Program-made: the position numbers and the translations under genes | Notes under the pieces: generated by a model | What the model was told of the DNA's origin: nothing | Databases searched by the model: none | What the model saw: only the letters and a program-made list of their open reading frames with translations | Shown: positions 10,569-20,478 of the stretch, piece by piece | Layout of the letters: each line of letters starts with the position of its first letter | Numbering within the stretch: position 1 is the stretch's first letter | Source: Diploptera punctata | Taxonomy: Eukaryota > Arthropoda > Insecta > Blattodea > Blaberidae | Reading direction: 5' to 3' | Length of the DNA: 64,000 bases | Assembly (NCBI GenBank): GCA_030220185.1 | Contig: JASPKZ010001233.1 | Location: 2,571,001 to 2,635,000, forward strand

Positions 10569-10640
10569 ATTATACAGATATCTCTGTTTATTATATCTTC
10601 TTGTGTAATTCCAGCCAATTTTAAGTTTTTTTTTTCATTT
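10569..10640 (-). mobile_element. LINE tail fragment
   Basis: Encodes LKLAGITQEDIINRDI. This matches the tail at 46330-46700 (LKLAGITKEDIPNRDI). It is joined directly to the SINE3 fragment. Confidence 0.65.
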
Positions 10641-10645
10641 TACCA

Positions 10646-10698
<53 letters not shown>

Positions 10699-10835
10699 TA
10701 TTATTATTACTAATAATATTATTATTATTACTATTATTATTATTATTATTATTACTAATAATATTATTCTTATAATTATTACTATTATTAATATTATCAT
10801 TATTATTGCTATTATTGTTATTACTACCGGTATTA
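10646..10835. repeat. (ATT)n microsatellite, imperfect
   Basis: A long ATT array with ACT and AAT interruptions. Confidence 0.95.
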
Positions 10836-10849
10836 TAATTGTTTATTAA

Positions 10850-11369
10850 GGATTGTCTCTACATTACAGTAGTTATCCTTCAGCCAAATGTATTTTGTTG
10901 TGCCACAGATTTCTATCCACAGCATCTTCTTCTTTGAGGTCTTTGTTGCTCATGTTTCTTCTTACTTCATCCATCCACTGTTCCCTGGGTTTCCCCCTCC
11001 TCCTGCCTTCAGCATTCCAATCCAGCATCATTCTTGGGATATTATTATTCTCCGTCCTCTTCAGATGTCCGTACCATTTCAGTCTTCGTTGTTCTATTAT
11101 TTCTACAATATTATGTTTAACATACATTATTTCTCTAATTTTCTGGTTCCAATTTTCTCTTTTTTTTTTCTGTCTACCTAACGTCCAGATCTCTGCAGCA
11201 TACAACATAACACTTTGTACTGATGATCTAAACATCAGTATCTTGGTTTTATTTACAGTATTTTACTCCATATCACTGAATTTAACATTCCAATTACTTT
11301 GCTTCATTCACTAATTCTTTTCTCGATTTCACTATAACTTTTCCCATCTGATTCTAAAATTGTTCATAA
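10850..11369 (-). mobile_element. LINE C-terminal tail
   Basis: A minus frame of 120 codons at 10873-11235 reads VMLYAAEIWTLGRQKKKREN, then IIEQRRLKWYGHLKRTEN, PRMMLDWNAEGRRRGKPREQ and VDRNLWHNKIHLAEG. These are the standard post-RT motifs of APE LINEs. Its upstream part near 11240-11369 is frameshifted. No RT is retained. Confidence 0.85.
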
Positions 11370-11397
11370 ATATTATTATCATTATGCTTATTATCAC

Positions 11398-11453
<56 letters not shown>

Positions 11454-11468
11454 TATTATTATTATATT
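11370..11468. repeat. (ATT)n microsatellite
   Basis: ATT units with a few interruptions, adjacent to the upstream border of the LINE tail. Confidence 0.95.
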
Positions 11469-11747
11469 AGTTCTAAACGCATTGTGAATTCTATAGTTGG
11501 TGAACTCTAAGCAACAGCTGATGTCAGTGTAAACCAGTAGTGACAAGTGAATAAATGCAATTAGTTGAGGGTTGACCACATAATAAACATGTAGTTTTTT
11601 CTTGTTCGGTGACAAGTTTCTGATGTGGAATTGAGGTTAAATAATCTGGGCCTTAGAATGTGAGAAGGTGAGTGTAGTGGGTGGCAGCCCATGTTATGTA
11701 ATATCCAGTTCCACCGTCTGCTTCTGTAGTCTTCTGTTTTTTTATAT

Positions 11748-12310
11748 AGGACTATTCAAAAAGAAGGAACAGACTTCAAACATTTATTTCTTCCAATCTA
11801 CTAAAAATAGAAACACAGTTCCAAGTTCCTGTAAAGAGAAAACTTTGATGTAGTGATCACGGCCGCATTGATCTTAAAGTTATACATACATGCATATGGA
11901 CGGATGAATAGATAGATGGATAGATAATATAGAATTAGTGAAGTAAAGTATTCCCCGTAGAAGGTATTAGACCACCCAAGTCACCAGATCTAACCCCATG
12001 TGATTTTTATCTGTGGGGTTACGTAAAATACCGTATTTTTATCTCCCTATGCCTGATACTCTTGAAAATCTGCGATATCAAATTGTTGAAGCTGTGAATT
12101 CCGTAACTAGAGACCAGGTGATTCGTGTGTGACAAGAAATGAGCTACCGTTTCGATATTTGTCGTGTAATACATGGTGCTCATATTGAATGCATAAAGTA
12201 GTGACATTTTAACTCTTCTCTTTCCAGGAACGTTGGAATTGTGTTTCTATTTTTTTGTAGTTTGGAAGAAATATATGTTTGAAGTCTGTTCCTTCTTTCT
12301 AAATAGCCCT
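11748..12310 (+). mobile_element. Mariner-like element, internally deleted
   Basis: Inverted ends of about 75 bp lie at 11748-11826 and 12226-12310, sharing AGAAGGAACAGACTTCAAAC and TTTCTTCCAA. Inside, the plus strand encodes the transposase signature PPKSPDLTPCDFYLWGYVK with the last catalytic Asp, followed by a decayed C-terminus with stops. Most of the transposase, including its first two catalytic Asp, is deleted. Transposition in trans would have been possible only while the ends matched. Flanking TA is plausible but ambiguous. Confidence 0.85.
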
Positions 12311-12424
12311 TAATATTATCTACAAAAAATCTTATTTATTTCCCATTCTGTTATGTCCATTTGGAAAAAAACTGTAATTCGAACTAACTCATTTCAACTC
12401 TAGAATTAGTTTTATTATTAGAAA

Positions 12425-13535
12425 AGAAATGGGAATAAAATGGTAATTTACATCATCTATACGTAGACTTCGAAAAAGCTTACGATACAATTAAGAGGGA
12501 GAAGTTATATAGTATCCTGCTGGAGTTCGGAATTCCTAAAAAGTTGGTTAGACTTATACGAATATGTCTAAATGACACAAAGAGTAGGTTGCGTGTAGGC
12601 AAACAGTTTTCGGATACTTTTGAAATCCACAATGGGTCGAAGCAAAGAGATGCACTATCTCCTCTACTATTTAATTTTGTACTAGAGCATGCCATTAAAT
12701 CTTTAGAGAATGAAGATGGTCTACAACACAACGATATTACTCAGCTGTTAGTTTATGCTGATGATGTAGTACTATTGGGTGATAGCGAAGAGATACTAAA
12801 AGTCAATACGCACACACTATTGACTAACACTAAGAAATTGGGACTGGAAGTAAATATCAATAAAACTAAATGTATGGTCACACATAAAAATATATTATAT
12901 AGGCCTAATCGAAATGGACAGCTAATAACAAATTAGGGAAATTTTGAGGAAGTGGCTGAATTCAAATACCTAGGAAAAATAATCACAAATAGGAATGAGA
13001 TGCACAAAGAAATTAAACATAGGCTCAATTCTGGAAATGCGTGCTATTATGCATTGGAGAGACTCTTGACGTCCCAACTCCTTTCAAAAAAAACGTTAAA
13101 CTGAAAATATATAAAACTGTTATTCACCTGTTATATTATATGGATGCGAAACATGGACTCTTACTTTAAGGGAGGAAAGGAGATTACGAGTATTGGAAAA
13201 TTATTGGACCAAAGAGAGATGAACAGACAGGTGAATGGAGGAGATTCATTAACTTTGAACTACATGATATTTATAAGAAGCCAGATATAACAAACAGTTA
13301 AGTCTCGTAGACTGCGATGGGCAGGACATGTTGCGCGTATGGGGAATGAAAGACGTGTATGGAAGCTTCAGTGGGAGAAAAACGTTAACCATGATTTGAG
13401 GGAAATAGATTATACAGGGAATGATTGAAAAACATTAGGTCAGGATAGTGATGTATGGAGAGCTTATGTCCGCGTGGCCGGGAACTACGGGTTCGATAGT
13501 GCCAGTGAGTTAATTAGTTGGTTAGTTAGTTAAAT
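12425..13535 (+). mobile_element. LINE-B, RT core to 3' end, with an internal deletion
   Basis: From YVDFEKAYDTIKREKLYS near 12461, an open frame runs through GKQFSDTFEIHNGSKQRDAL and QLLVYADDVVLLGDSEE, with both YADD Asp intact, to a stop at 12934. The other copies have LKQGDALSP where this has SKQRDALSP, so the QGD motif Gly is changed to Arg. Downstream FKYLGKIITNRNEMHKEIK and LRWAGHVARMGNERR are in other frames. About 57 bp coding for the KPEGKRPVGRPRMR segment is missing near 13368. The 3' tail is GTTAATTAGTTGGTTAGTTA. Confidence 0.92.
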
Positions 13536-13619
13536 TGCATTTTTTAGCTTTCTTTCACATAACAGTTCATTACCAATTCAAATCAAAACTGATCTTGAAA
13601 GGACTATATATCTATTTAA

Positions 13620-14035
13620 CAAACTAATTAACTAACTCACTGGCTCTATCGAACCCGTACGTTCATGACTGCATGGACATAAGCTCCGAGATGGAGATAC
13701 ATCCCTATCCTGAGCTAATGTTTTCCAATCATCCCCTGTATATTCTACTTCCCTCAGATCATGGTTAATCTTATTCTCCCATCTCATTTTTGGTCTACCA
13801 ACTGGACGTTTTCCTTCTGGTTTTCCTTCCAGAAGCTTCTAGCCACCTCTTCCTCCCCCTTACGGACCACATGTCCTGCCCATTGCAGCCAATGGTACTT
13901 AACTGTTCTTATTATATCTGGCTTCCTATACATGTCATGTAGCTCACTATTATGTAGTTTTATCCACCTACCAGTGGGATTATATTTTATTATAACTCCC
14001 GCGGCTTCCAAGGCTTTACCTTTTAGCACCGCTAA
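13620..14035 (-). mobile_element. LINE-B 3' end, tail-to-tail with the preceding copy
   Basis: The minus frame gives GRWIKLHNSELHDMYRKPD, RTVKYHWLQWAGHVVRKGEE, then the C-terminal region with frameshifts. The tail tetranucleotides (TTAG)n lie at 13620-13640. It faces the plus-strand copy ending at 13535, with about 85 bp between. Confidence 0.9.
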
Positions 14036-14165
14036 TTTTTTAATTGCGGGTCAGAAATATGAAGGTCAAAAGGTGTGTTAAGTGTTACTAGAACCATGGC
14101 AGGAGGTGAGTGGTGTTAGATTATTGATGTGTAATTCGAAGCAGTGAGTAGCTATGATGTAAATA

Positions 14166-14214
14166 TACACCAAAATGATGGACAGGGTTTCAAAGTTGTT
14201 TAATTTCCCTTACA

Positions 14215-14248
<34 letters not shown>

Positions 14249-14776
14249 CAACTAAACTTACATGGGATTAATGAGAAACTCTGAGATTTTTCATAACCTT
14301 CTTTATAAGTGTTCGATGTGAGCGCCTTTCGTTACACGGCACACATCTAGCCGATAGTCGAATTCCTCCCAAACCTTGGTCAGCATATCTGAAGTAATGG
14401 ATTCAACAGCAGCAACGTCCTGGATTTTACCTTTTACAGATACATTCACTTGTTTCTAGCTGTCTAATACCATCGACGGATATACTTATCTGTCGGAGGA
14501 TCAATTCCAAATTGCCGTCGGAAAGCTCGCTGCACTGCAACGAATGGAATCAGACCTCTCAAATTGCAACACACAGAATTACTTCTGTACAGGAGTCGCC
14601 ATTTTCACAAATTTAACGCTGACGACGTATTAATAACAAGAAACAAATTACTGCACACAGGATATGAAACTTGTACAGCTTTTCATTCATTATATCAAAT
14701 AATCACGCATCCAATTTAGTTTGTAAAGTTATACCAACTACTTGAAACCCCGTCCATCATTTCGGAACACAGTGTA
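14166..14776 (-). mobile_element. Mariner-like element with N- and C-terminal transposase remnants
   Basis: The ends share AATGATGGAC(A/G)GGGTTTCAA in inverted orientation (14173-14200 and 14745-14765), and TACAC at both extremes is flanked by TA. The minus strand encodes VQRAFRRQFGIDPPTDK(Y)I, the transposase N-terminal helix-turn-helix, then AAVESITSDML, EEFDYRLDVCRVTKGAHIEH at the C-terminus. The catalytic core between them is deleted. A (TA)n array lies inside it at 14215-14247. Confidence 0.86.
14215..14247. repeat. (TA)n microsatellite
   Basis: About 16 TA units inside the mariner-like relic, near its left inverted end. Confidence 0.97.
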
Positions 14777-15519
14777 CAATGGTAGTGAGCCTGAAGGAAC
14801 TACGTCGGTCGTGATGTTAGTGTTAGAGTATTGTTTATTGGTGTATGTTCGATTGCTGAGACTTTTAATGTGTGATTTTTTTAAGTATTTAATTTATCTT
14901 GTATATTGATAACGAGAGTGTTGTTGTATTAATTGATGAGTGGGGATGATTGCAGTCACCATCCAGCAACTATGTATGGTCACCCATCTAATAGTTGAGA
15001 CGGTCACCCATCCCTATGTCACCGAGGGTGTGGATTCTTGACTGGCAGTTGAAGGTAACGGTGGTATGGGGTGACTAGTTCCCGGTATTATCAGACCAAC
15101 GGATCTGTGCCACTTTAGCGCTGCAGTCGTTCTTAGAAAAGTTAACACCTGCACTCAATCCATTCCACGAGCTTCCCTCCCACCACGTCAAACAGCAGCC
15201 GGGATAACTTTCCGAGTAGCGATGTTGCCAAACTTCCCCCAAACAATGTCTTAGATCTTGAATATTGAATAATGTAAGATTAATTATTACTTCTTCGTAT
15301 TTAAGTAGGTCTAATGACGTTAATTGACTTTTATTATTTGCTCAGTAATATTTCTTTCACCACTCCGAGTTATAGTGTTCATGTTGAGTCGACAACAAGC
15401 TACAGTGCTCATGTTGAGTCGACAACAATATAATATATAACCTTGTTCCATGTATTCTGTTGTTATCCCTTTATATTTTAAACTTTTCTTACCAAGCCAA
15501 TTATTAAACTAATTATAGG

Positions 15520-15520
<1 letters not shown>
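14777..15520. other. Unassigned sequence with a 30-bp tandem duplication
   Basis: The GC content is somewhat higher around 15000-15240. At 15370-15429 a 30 bp unit containing ATGTTGAGTCGACAACAA is present twice in tandem. A block near 15088-15110 (AACGGATCTGTGCC) recurs inverted near 15945-15968. No coding frame was recognised. Confidence 0.5.
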
Positions 15521-15521
<1 letters not shown>

Positions 15522-15568
<47 letters not shown>

Positions 15569-15618
15569 TATTATTATTATTATTATTACTACTACTATTA
15601 CTACTATTGTTATTACTA
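15522..15618. repeat. (ATT)n / (ACT)n microsatellite
   Basis: ATT array that ends with ACT units. Confidence 0.95.
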
Positions 15619-15639
15619 TTTTTCTTTCTTTTCCTTGTC

Positions 15640-15785
15640 AACTTTATATTGTATAGCCTATATCTATTACGTATCATTAATCAACATGTAGATCATTCAT
15701 AATTGTTATTGTATGTATAATTTAACCCTGGTTAAGTGGAAGAGATGACCATCAGGTACCGTAAAATAAATAAATAAGTAAATAA
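15640..15785 (+). mobile_element. CR1-like LINE 3' UTR fragment with (AAAT)n-type tail
   Basis: Shares GTATCATTAATCAAC, ATAATTTAACCCTGG and AAGTGGAAGAGA with the minus fragment at 23350-23475. It ends GGTACCGTAAAATAAATAAA, comparable to GCCAGGTAAAATAAAG at the LINE-E 3' end. Non-coding. Confidence 0.65.
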
Positions 15786-16285
15786 AAACACTGGACTGCA
15801 AGTGCAAATAACCTGTCCTCCAAGAAGGCTCAAAATTGTGAGTACTGGGAGTGGCGAAAGAAAAAAGAGAGATGGAAATGCAGGGAGGAAAATGATTTAC
15901 CAAGGCAGAAAAGAAATTGGTGTTTAGTTGGCATATCTTACGGGGGCACAGATCCGTTCGTCAGACTATACTTGCACAGTAGTTGGGTTCTTACAAAAAT
16001 GTTTGGTTGATTTTTCAGAGACACGGACCACCTGGAAAATAAATATTAGAAAAAAATACGTGTTTTTAGTGTGTCCATGGTGACGAAAGTGGTGAAAGGA
16101 CTGATAATCTTGGTTATGTACGAGTATATACTCCATACGTCACTTGTGGAGATATGGGTGCTCGACTAGCCGGAGTTTCTAGACCAAGCTAATTAGTTAC
16201 GCTTATTGTTTACAGATGTTAGTGAGTGACATGTGTCAGCATTTAAAACAGACTGCTTATTAGGAATGTACATTAGTATTGCTTA
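15786..16285. other. Unassigned sequence
   Basis: Nothing recognised apart from the short inverted match to 15088-15110 noted upstream. Confidence 0.5.
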
Positions 16286-16287
16286 TT

Positions 16288-16530
16288 TGGGTCGGCGCGC
16301 CGGCTGAGATATGTTGGTTAAGTTCCTTGCCTTTAGTTCCAAGGGTCAAGGGTTCAAGCCCGGCCGGAGTCGATAGATTTTTAGGATGGAGAAATCTAAA
16401 TGATAAGTTCTCTAGGAGGGACTTTAAGCCATGGGACCCGTATCTGAAGTTTTTTGGGCTCGTCGAAGAACCGCAAGCCCTGAATAAAAACGCCTCTGTG
16501 CAAAATTTAATTGGCCTTCATCCATCCAAG
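16288..16530 (+). mobile_element. SINE2-related element, divergent
   Basis: The tRNA-like head has box B GGGTTCAAGCCCGGCCGGAG, then GTCGATAGATTTTTAGGATG. The body keeps TTTGGGCTCGTCGAAGAACC and GCCTCTGTGCAAAATTTA, clearly SINE2-like, but the 3' third is different (CATCCATCCAAGTAA). Confidence 0.75.
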
Positions 16531-16649
16531 TAATATCTTAGTTGTCTACTAGATGTCTCATAGAGGCTATGTGCTAACTTACTTTAATTCAATATTAATA
16601 CAATTTATATCAAATTACGCTGAGGCAAACAGTCATAAGATAAAAAACT

Positions 16650-16675
16650 AATATATATATATATATATATATATA
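16650..16675. repeat. (TA)n microsatellite
   Basis: About 12 TA units at the left edge of the foldback element. Confidence 0.95.
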
Positions 16676-16955
16676 CCTGTTGGCAGGTGCTGTCGTCTTA
16701 ACTGTGTTAAAATACTATATATAAAATGCTATCTGGATGCCTTTCGGAAGTTAACTTCCATCAACAGCAGGATGAGTGTCTGCTACTAGATGTTGTTGTT
16801 TAGAAAGCTGTAGACTTGAAGTGTCGTCACTTCAGGTGTCAAGCAGACACTCGTCCTGCTGATTATGGAAGTTAACTTCTGAAAGGCCTCCTGATAACAT
16901 TTTTAAAATAGTATTTTAACACAATTGAGGACGACGGCACCTGCCAACAGGTACA
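16673..16955. mobile_element. Foldback element, ~110 bp inverted arms
   Basis: Left arm 16673-16790 and right arm about 16838-16955 are inverted copies. They share ACCTGTTGGCAGGTGC, GTCGTC, GTTAAAATACTAT, GAAGTTAACTTCC and GAGTGTCTGCT, at roughly 85% identity by eye. The outermost bases form a small hairpin (ACCTG/CAGGT). The same terminal sequence occurs once, retroposed, at 62659-62748. Confidence 0.88.
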
Positions 16956-17164
16956 TTTTGTAATTTTTATTTTAATTTAACTCGTTAACATCTGTAGGTA
17001 AACAAATTTAAATTAATTAACTTGGTTAAGAAATTCCCGCTAGAGAGCGCCTCGTGTCCTCACGCGGGATTTACGGGTATATTCATATTACGTATATGAA
17101 ACAGCGTTATAGTTACACTGCAAAATATGAGTCCTACTCGTCTAATTATTATTTTATACTGCTA

Positions 17165-17340
17165 TGTTCATGGCCGCGCAGATATAAGTTCTCCATACAT
17201 CCCTATCCTGGGCTAATGCTTTCCAGTCATCCGCTGTATATCTAGTTCCTCAAATAATGTTTAATGTTATTCTCCCACCTCATACTTGGCCTACCTACTA
17301 GCCGCTTTCCTCTGGTTTTCCTTCAAGTAGTTTCCAAAGT
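17165..17340 (-). mobile_element. LINE-B 3' fragment, minus strand
   Basis: The minus reading corresponds to GKPEGKR-VGRP, RWENNIKH and the DWKALAQDRDVWR region with substitutions. The extreme 3' tail is missing. It lies next to a plus-strand copy. Confidence 0.82.
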
Positions 17341-17377
17341 AACAGTTTATATATTGTATAGTCTATAATTCTATAAG

Positions 17378-17825
17378 TTATATTACAGTATATGGATGCG
17401 AAACATGGACTCCTACTTTAAGGGAGGAAAGGAGATTACGAGTATTTGAGAATAAAGTTATTAGGAAAATGTTTGGATCAAAGAGAAATGAATAGACAGG
17501 TGAATGGAGAATACTGCATAACAGTGAATTACATGGTGTTTATAGGAAGCCAGATATAATGAGAACAGTTAATTCTCGTAGACTGCGATGGACACGACGT
17601 GTGGTACGAATGGGGAATGAAAGACGTGCATGGAAGCTTCTTGTAGGAAAACCAGAGGGAAAAAGCCCAGTTGGTAGACCAAGAATGAGGTGGGAAAATA
17701 ACATTAACTATGATTTGAGGGAAGGAGATTATACAGGGTATGATTGGAAAACATTGGCTCAGGATAGGGATGTATGGAGAACTTATGTTCGCGAGGTCAT
17801 GAACCTACGGGTTCGATAGTGCCAG
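17378..17825 (+). mobile_element. LINE-B C-terminus and 3' end
   Basis: Begins VYGCETWTPTLREERRLRVF, has a stop after GSKRNE, then an open frame at 17559-17819 reads MRTVNSRRLRWTRRVVRMGN through GRPRMRWENNINYDLREGDY to NLRVR. The 3' tail is GAGTTAGTTAGTTA. Confidence 0.92.
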
Positions 17826-17850
17826 TGAGTTAGTTAGTTATGTATTGTAT

Positions 17851-18151
17851 AGTCCACCGCTGTGGTCTCGAGGTAGCGTGCGGTCGGGACAAGCTTCTTG
17901 GGTAAGGTTCTTTTTCGGGGTTTTTCCTCACCCGTAAGATAAATGTCAGGAAGCTTAGAGCCCAAGGGTCACCGAAAATCATCCGGCCTTCATCATCATC
18001 CTTATCATTATCATCACCATCCTTCACCGGTGTGGAAAGCAGCGGGAAGCTACCACACCTATAATTCCCTAGCAAAGCTACAAAGAATAGCATCGAAAAT
18101 GCTATGATTGCGGTGAAAGACCTGTCCTCGGGCAGAATTACTATGGATGGA
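17851..18151 (+). mobile_element. SINE3 with deleted tRNA core, TSD present
   Basis: The head GTCCACCGCTGTGGTCTCGA is followed by GTAGCGTGCGGTCGGGAC, so about 45 bp including box B is absent. The body has TTCGGGGTTTTTCCTCACC and CACCGGTGTGGAAAGC, and it ends ACTATGGATGGA. An 8 bp repeat TATTGTAT flanks it (17843-17850, 18152-18159). Confidence 0.88.
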
Positions 18152-18179
18152 TATTGTATCTGTTGATCCATATTTGGTA

Positions 18180-18405
18180 GTAGACTATATAAGATCTAAG
18201 CGGTTAAATTTATATGGGCATGTATGACGCATGCAAGAGGAAAAGTTATCCAGAAAAAAAAAAACATTGTAATGGTTTCCATATCGTAGAAGAAAGAAAG
18301 GAAGACTTTGAAACTCATGAATGCAAGAAATAAGCGGAGAAAGAAAATAAAATTTTAGGCTCAGAAAGTTGTGTAAACATTGAAAATCTGTATAAATAAA
18401 TCAAC
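18180..18405 (+). mobile_element. Decayed LINE tail
   Basis: Contains remnants of the post-RT motifs (LNLYGHV-RMQEEKLS, then RRKKGRLWN) and ends TGTATAAATAAATCAACATT before an ATT array. It resembles the tails at 6025 and 60225. Confidence 0.6.
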
Positions 18406-18409
18406 ATTA

Positions 18410-18412
18410 TTA

Positions 18413-18456
<44 letters not shown>

Positions 18457-18470
18457 GCTATCATTATTAT
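18410..18470. repeat. (ATT)n microsatellite
   Basis: ATT units with single-base variants following the LINE tail. Confidence 0.93.
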
Positions 18471-18487
18471 TAATTTTGTTATGATTT

Positions 18488-18819
18488 TAGGCGGCTCCGT
18501 GGCGCAAGCGGTTAGACGCTCGCCTCTAACTACTGGGATTCCGAGATCGAGTCTCGGTCACTCAATGTAGATTTCGTGGCGGACGAAACGGAGCATGGAC
18601 AGGGTTTTCTCGGGGTTTTCTCCCGTTTTCCCCTGCAACAATTTAATTCCACCATTTCCCCATACTCATCTCATCCATTACGTTTCATTTCGTTCATCTG
18701 CCCCTGTGATGGTGCGTCAGGCGTGGTCGGCCGGCACCCTTGTCATTCGTAAACCTCTATATAAGGGGCTTCATCTTATTTCATCCCTCGACCCTACCCT
18801 GAGTTGAATACGATTTGAG
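18488..18819 (+). mobile_element. SINE4, tRNA-derived
   Basis: The head GGCTCCGTGGCGCAAGCGGT carries box A, and GAGATCGAGTCTCGGTC is a box-B region. The body includes GGGGTTTTCTCCCGTTTTCC and CTCATCCATTACGTTTC, and it ends GAGTTGAATACGATTTGAGG before an ATT array. Only one copy is in the window. Tail expansion into (ATT)n is typical for this kind of element. Confidence 0.78.
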
Positions 18820-18922
<103 letters not shown>

Positions 18923-19130
18923 CTTTGTAAATTGTATTAATATATTTCTGTCGTCTTCATAAATAAAACATTTGAATGCTGAGATTCAAACAAAACAAAT
19001 GAGGTCACAGTCACAATGCTAATGAACTAGTAGTTCAGTTCTCGTTCCTTTATTAATTATTAGTTATGACATTGTTTTCTTCATAATAATTACCGAAAAG
19101 CGTGAACGACAAAATGTATTCTTGTTCCAG

Positions 19131-19212
19131 GCAACATCAACTTGATAGACAAGAGAAATGAAAAATTGAAGGAGAAAGTTTGCTCTCGATTGTTTCCATG
19201 ACCTTGTCGGAG
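19131..19212 (+). other. Candidate 82-bp exon (weak)
   Basis: An acceptor-like TATTCTTGTTCCAG ends at 19130 and a strong donor CGGAG/GTAAGTAG starts at 19213. One frame is NINLIDKRNEKLKEKVCSRL, then FP and a stop at 19197, so it would be a terminal coding, UTR or non-coding exon. It lies in sequence free of recognised repeats. No partner exon is visible, so this may be chance. Confidence 0.2.
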
Positions 19213-19369
19213 GTAAGTAGTTACCAACATTTCACATATAAAATTTCTTAACGTTAAAAATAGTTAATTGTCTTACCTTAAGTCGTAGAAGAATGTGTTA
19301 CAAACATAAATCTAATTTATAGTATAGCCTATATATATTTTTTTAAATCTTTACACATATATAACACCA

Positions 19370-19800
19370 ACGTAAAATCAGTCTATGGTTGCGAAACATG
19401 GAAAGTTGCAGAAGCAACAAATAAAAAGTTGCAGACCTTTGTAAACAAATGTCTGAGGCGAATTTTAAATATAAGATGACCGGAAATAATATAAAATGAA
19501 GTACTGTGAAGAAAAGTCAACCAATCCCCAATATGTCATCAAATAAAACACAGAAATAGGAATTGGATAGGCCACACATTGAGAAAATTAGACGGAGCCA
19601 TCGAGAAGACTGCGCTAAATTGGAATCCGCAAGGAGTAAGAAAGAGGGGACGACCTAGGAAAACTTGGAAGCGATCAGTAGAGGAGGAAGCAAAGGAAAG
19701 TAGGATAAGCTGGAAACAATTGAAATGGCTGGTTGGAAGCAGAGTACGCTGGAGAAACTTTACTGCTGCCATATGTTCCATTTATGAATTACAGGAAATA
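19370..19800 (+). mobile_element. LINE C-terminal tail (GRPRKTW type)
   Basis: Reads SVYGCETWKVAEATNKKLQT, NKCLRRILNIR, stops, then in an open frame at 19579-19780 RKLDGAIEKTALNWNPQGVR, KRGRPRKTWKRSVEEEAKES and VRWRNFTAAICSI. This is a different LINE family from LINE-B. A SINE3 copy follows at 19817. Confidence 0.86.
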
Positions 19801-19816
19801 AAAGTAAAATATATAT

Positions 19817-20116
19817 GGTCCACCGCTGTGGTCTTCAGGTAGCGTGCTGTCTTGTCATGCAGCAGGCCCGGGTTCGATTCCCGGTCGGGACAGGCTCCTG
19901 GGTGAGGTTTTTCGGGGTTTTTCCTCACCTGTAAGACAAATGTCGGGATGCTTAGAGCCCAACGGTCCCCGAAAGTCATCCGGCCATCATCACATCATTA
20001 TCATCATCATCGTTCACCGGTGTGAAAAGCAACGGGAAGCTACCACACCTATAATTCCCTAGTAAAGCTGCAAAGCATAGCATGAAAATGCAGAGTTATT
20101 ATGGATGGATGGAAAT

Positions 20117-20118
<2 letters not shown>
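19817..20118 (+). mobile_element. SINE3, full length
   Basis: Head GGTCCACCGCTGTGGTCTTC, box B GGGTTCGATTCCCGGTCGGG, then GGGTGAGGTTTTTCGGGG, CATCATCACATCATTATC and CACCGGTGTGAAAAGCAACG. It lacks about 25 bp before the end compared with 17851-18151. It is followed by a (TA)n array. Confidence 0.9.

Positions 20119-20150
<32 letters not shown>
20119..20150. repeat. (TA)n microsatellite
   Basis: About 16 TA units between SINE3 and the tRNA-like pair. Confidence 0.97.
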
Positions 20151-20153
<3 letters not shown>

Positions 20154-20164
20154 AAGAAAAATAA

Positions 20165-20236
20165 GTGCCTGGACGGGATTTGAACCCGGACCTCTGGATT
20201 GATATTCCAGTGCGCTACCACTTACGCTACCAGGCA
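20165..20236 (-). tRNA. tRNA-like gene or pseudogene, near-complete cloverleaf, anticodon ATC
   Basis: The minus strand folds as a 7 bp acceptor stem TGCCTGG/CCAGGCA (perfect), a D stem GCGT/GCGC, an anticodon stem CTGGA/TCCAG with loop ATATCAA, and a T loop TTCAAAT on a stem with one mismatch. The anticodon by position is ATC (Asp codon GAT), unusual for a functional tRNA-Asp. An inverted second copy lies 61 bp away. It could be a tRNA gene, a pseudogene, or the head of an unrecognised SINE. Confidence 0.5.
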
Positions 20237-20297
20237 AATCTAGTACAAACATTTATAATAAATATAATACAAACATAATATATGTTTGAACTAGATT

Positions 20298-20369
20298 TGC
20301 CTGGTAGCGTAAGTAGTAGCGCTCTGGAATATCAATCCAGAGGTCCGGGTTCAAATTCCGTCTACGCAT
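20298..20369 (+). pseudogene. tRNA-like pseudogene, inverted partner
   Basis: Has the same TGCCTGGTAGCGTAAG start and the identical anticodon arm CTGGA-ATATCAA-TCCAG. The 3' acceptor strand is TCTACGCA instead of CCAGGCA, so the acceptor stem is broken. It forms an inverted repeat with 20165-20236, including flanking AAATCTAGT / ACTAGATTT. Confidence 0.6.
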
Positions 20370-20423
20370 TTATATTTCTCTTCATGTCATATTAAGCTGG
20401 CATTGCTCACTGTCAAAAATGTA

Positions 20424-20428
<5 letters not shown>

Positions 20429-20468
<40 letters not shown>
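20429..20468. repeat. (TA)n microsatellite
   Basis: TA array followed by a short (CA)n run, at the left edge of REP-Z. Confidence 0.97.

Positions 20469-20474
<6 letters not shown>

Positions 20475-20478
<4 letters not shown>

Noticed and set aside
15088..15968. A TIR element bounded by AACGGATCTGTGCC
   Set aside because: Similarity is only about 20 bp with gaps, and an ATT array and a LINE end lie between; not convincing.
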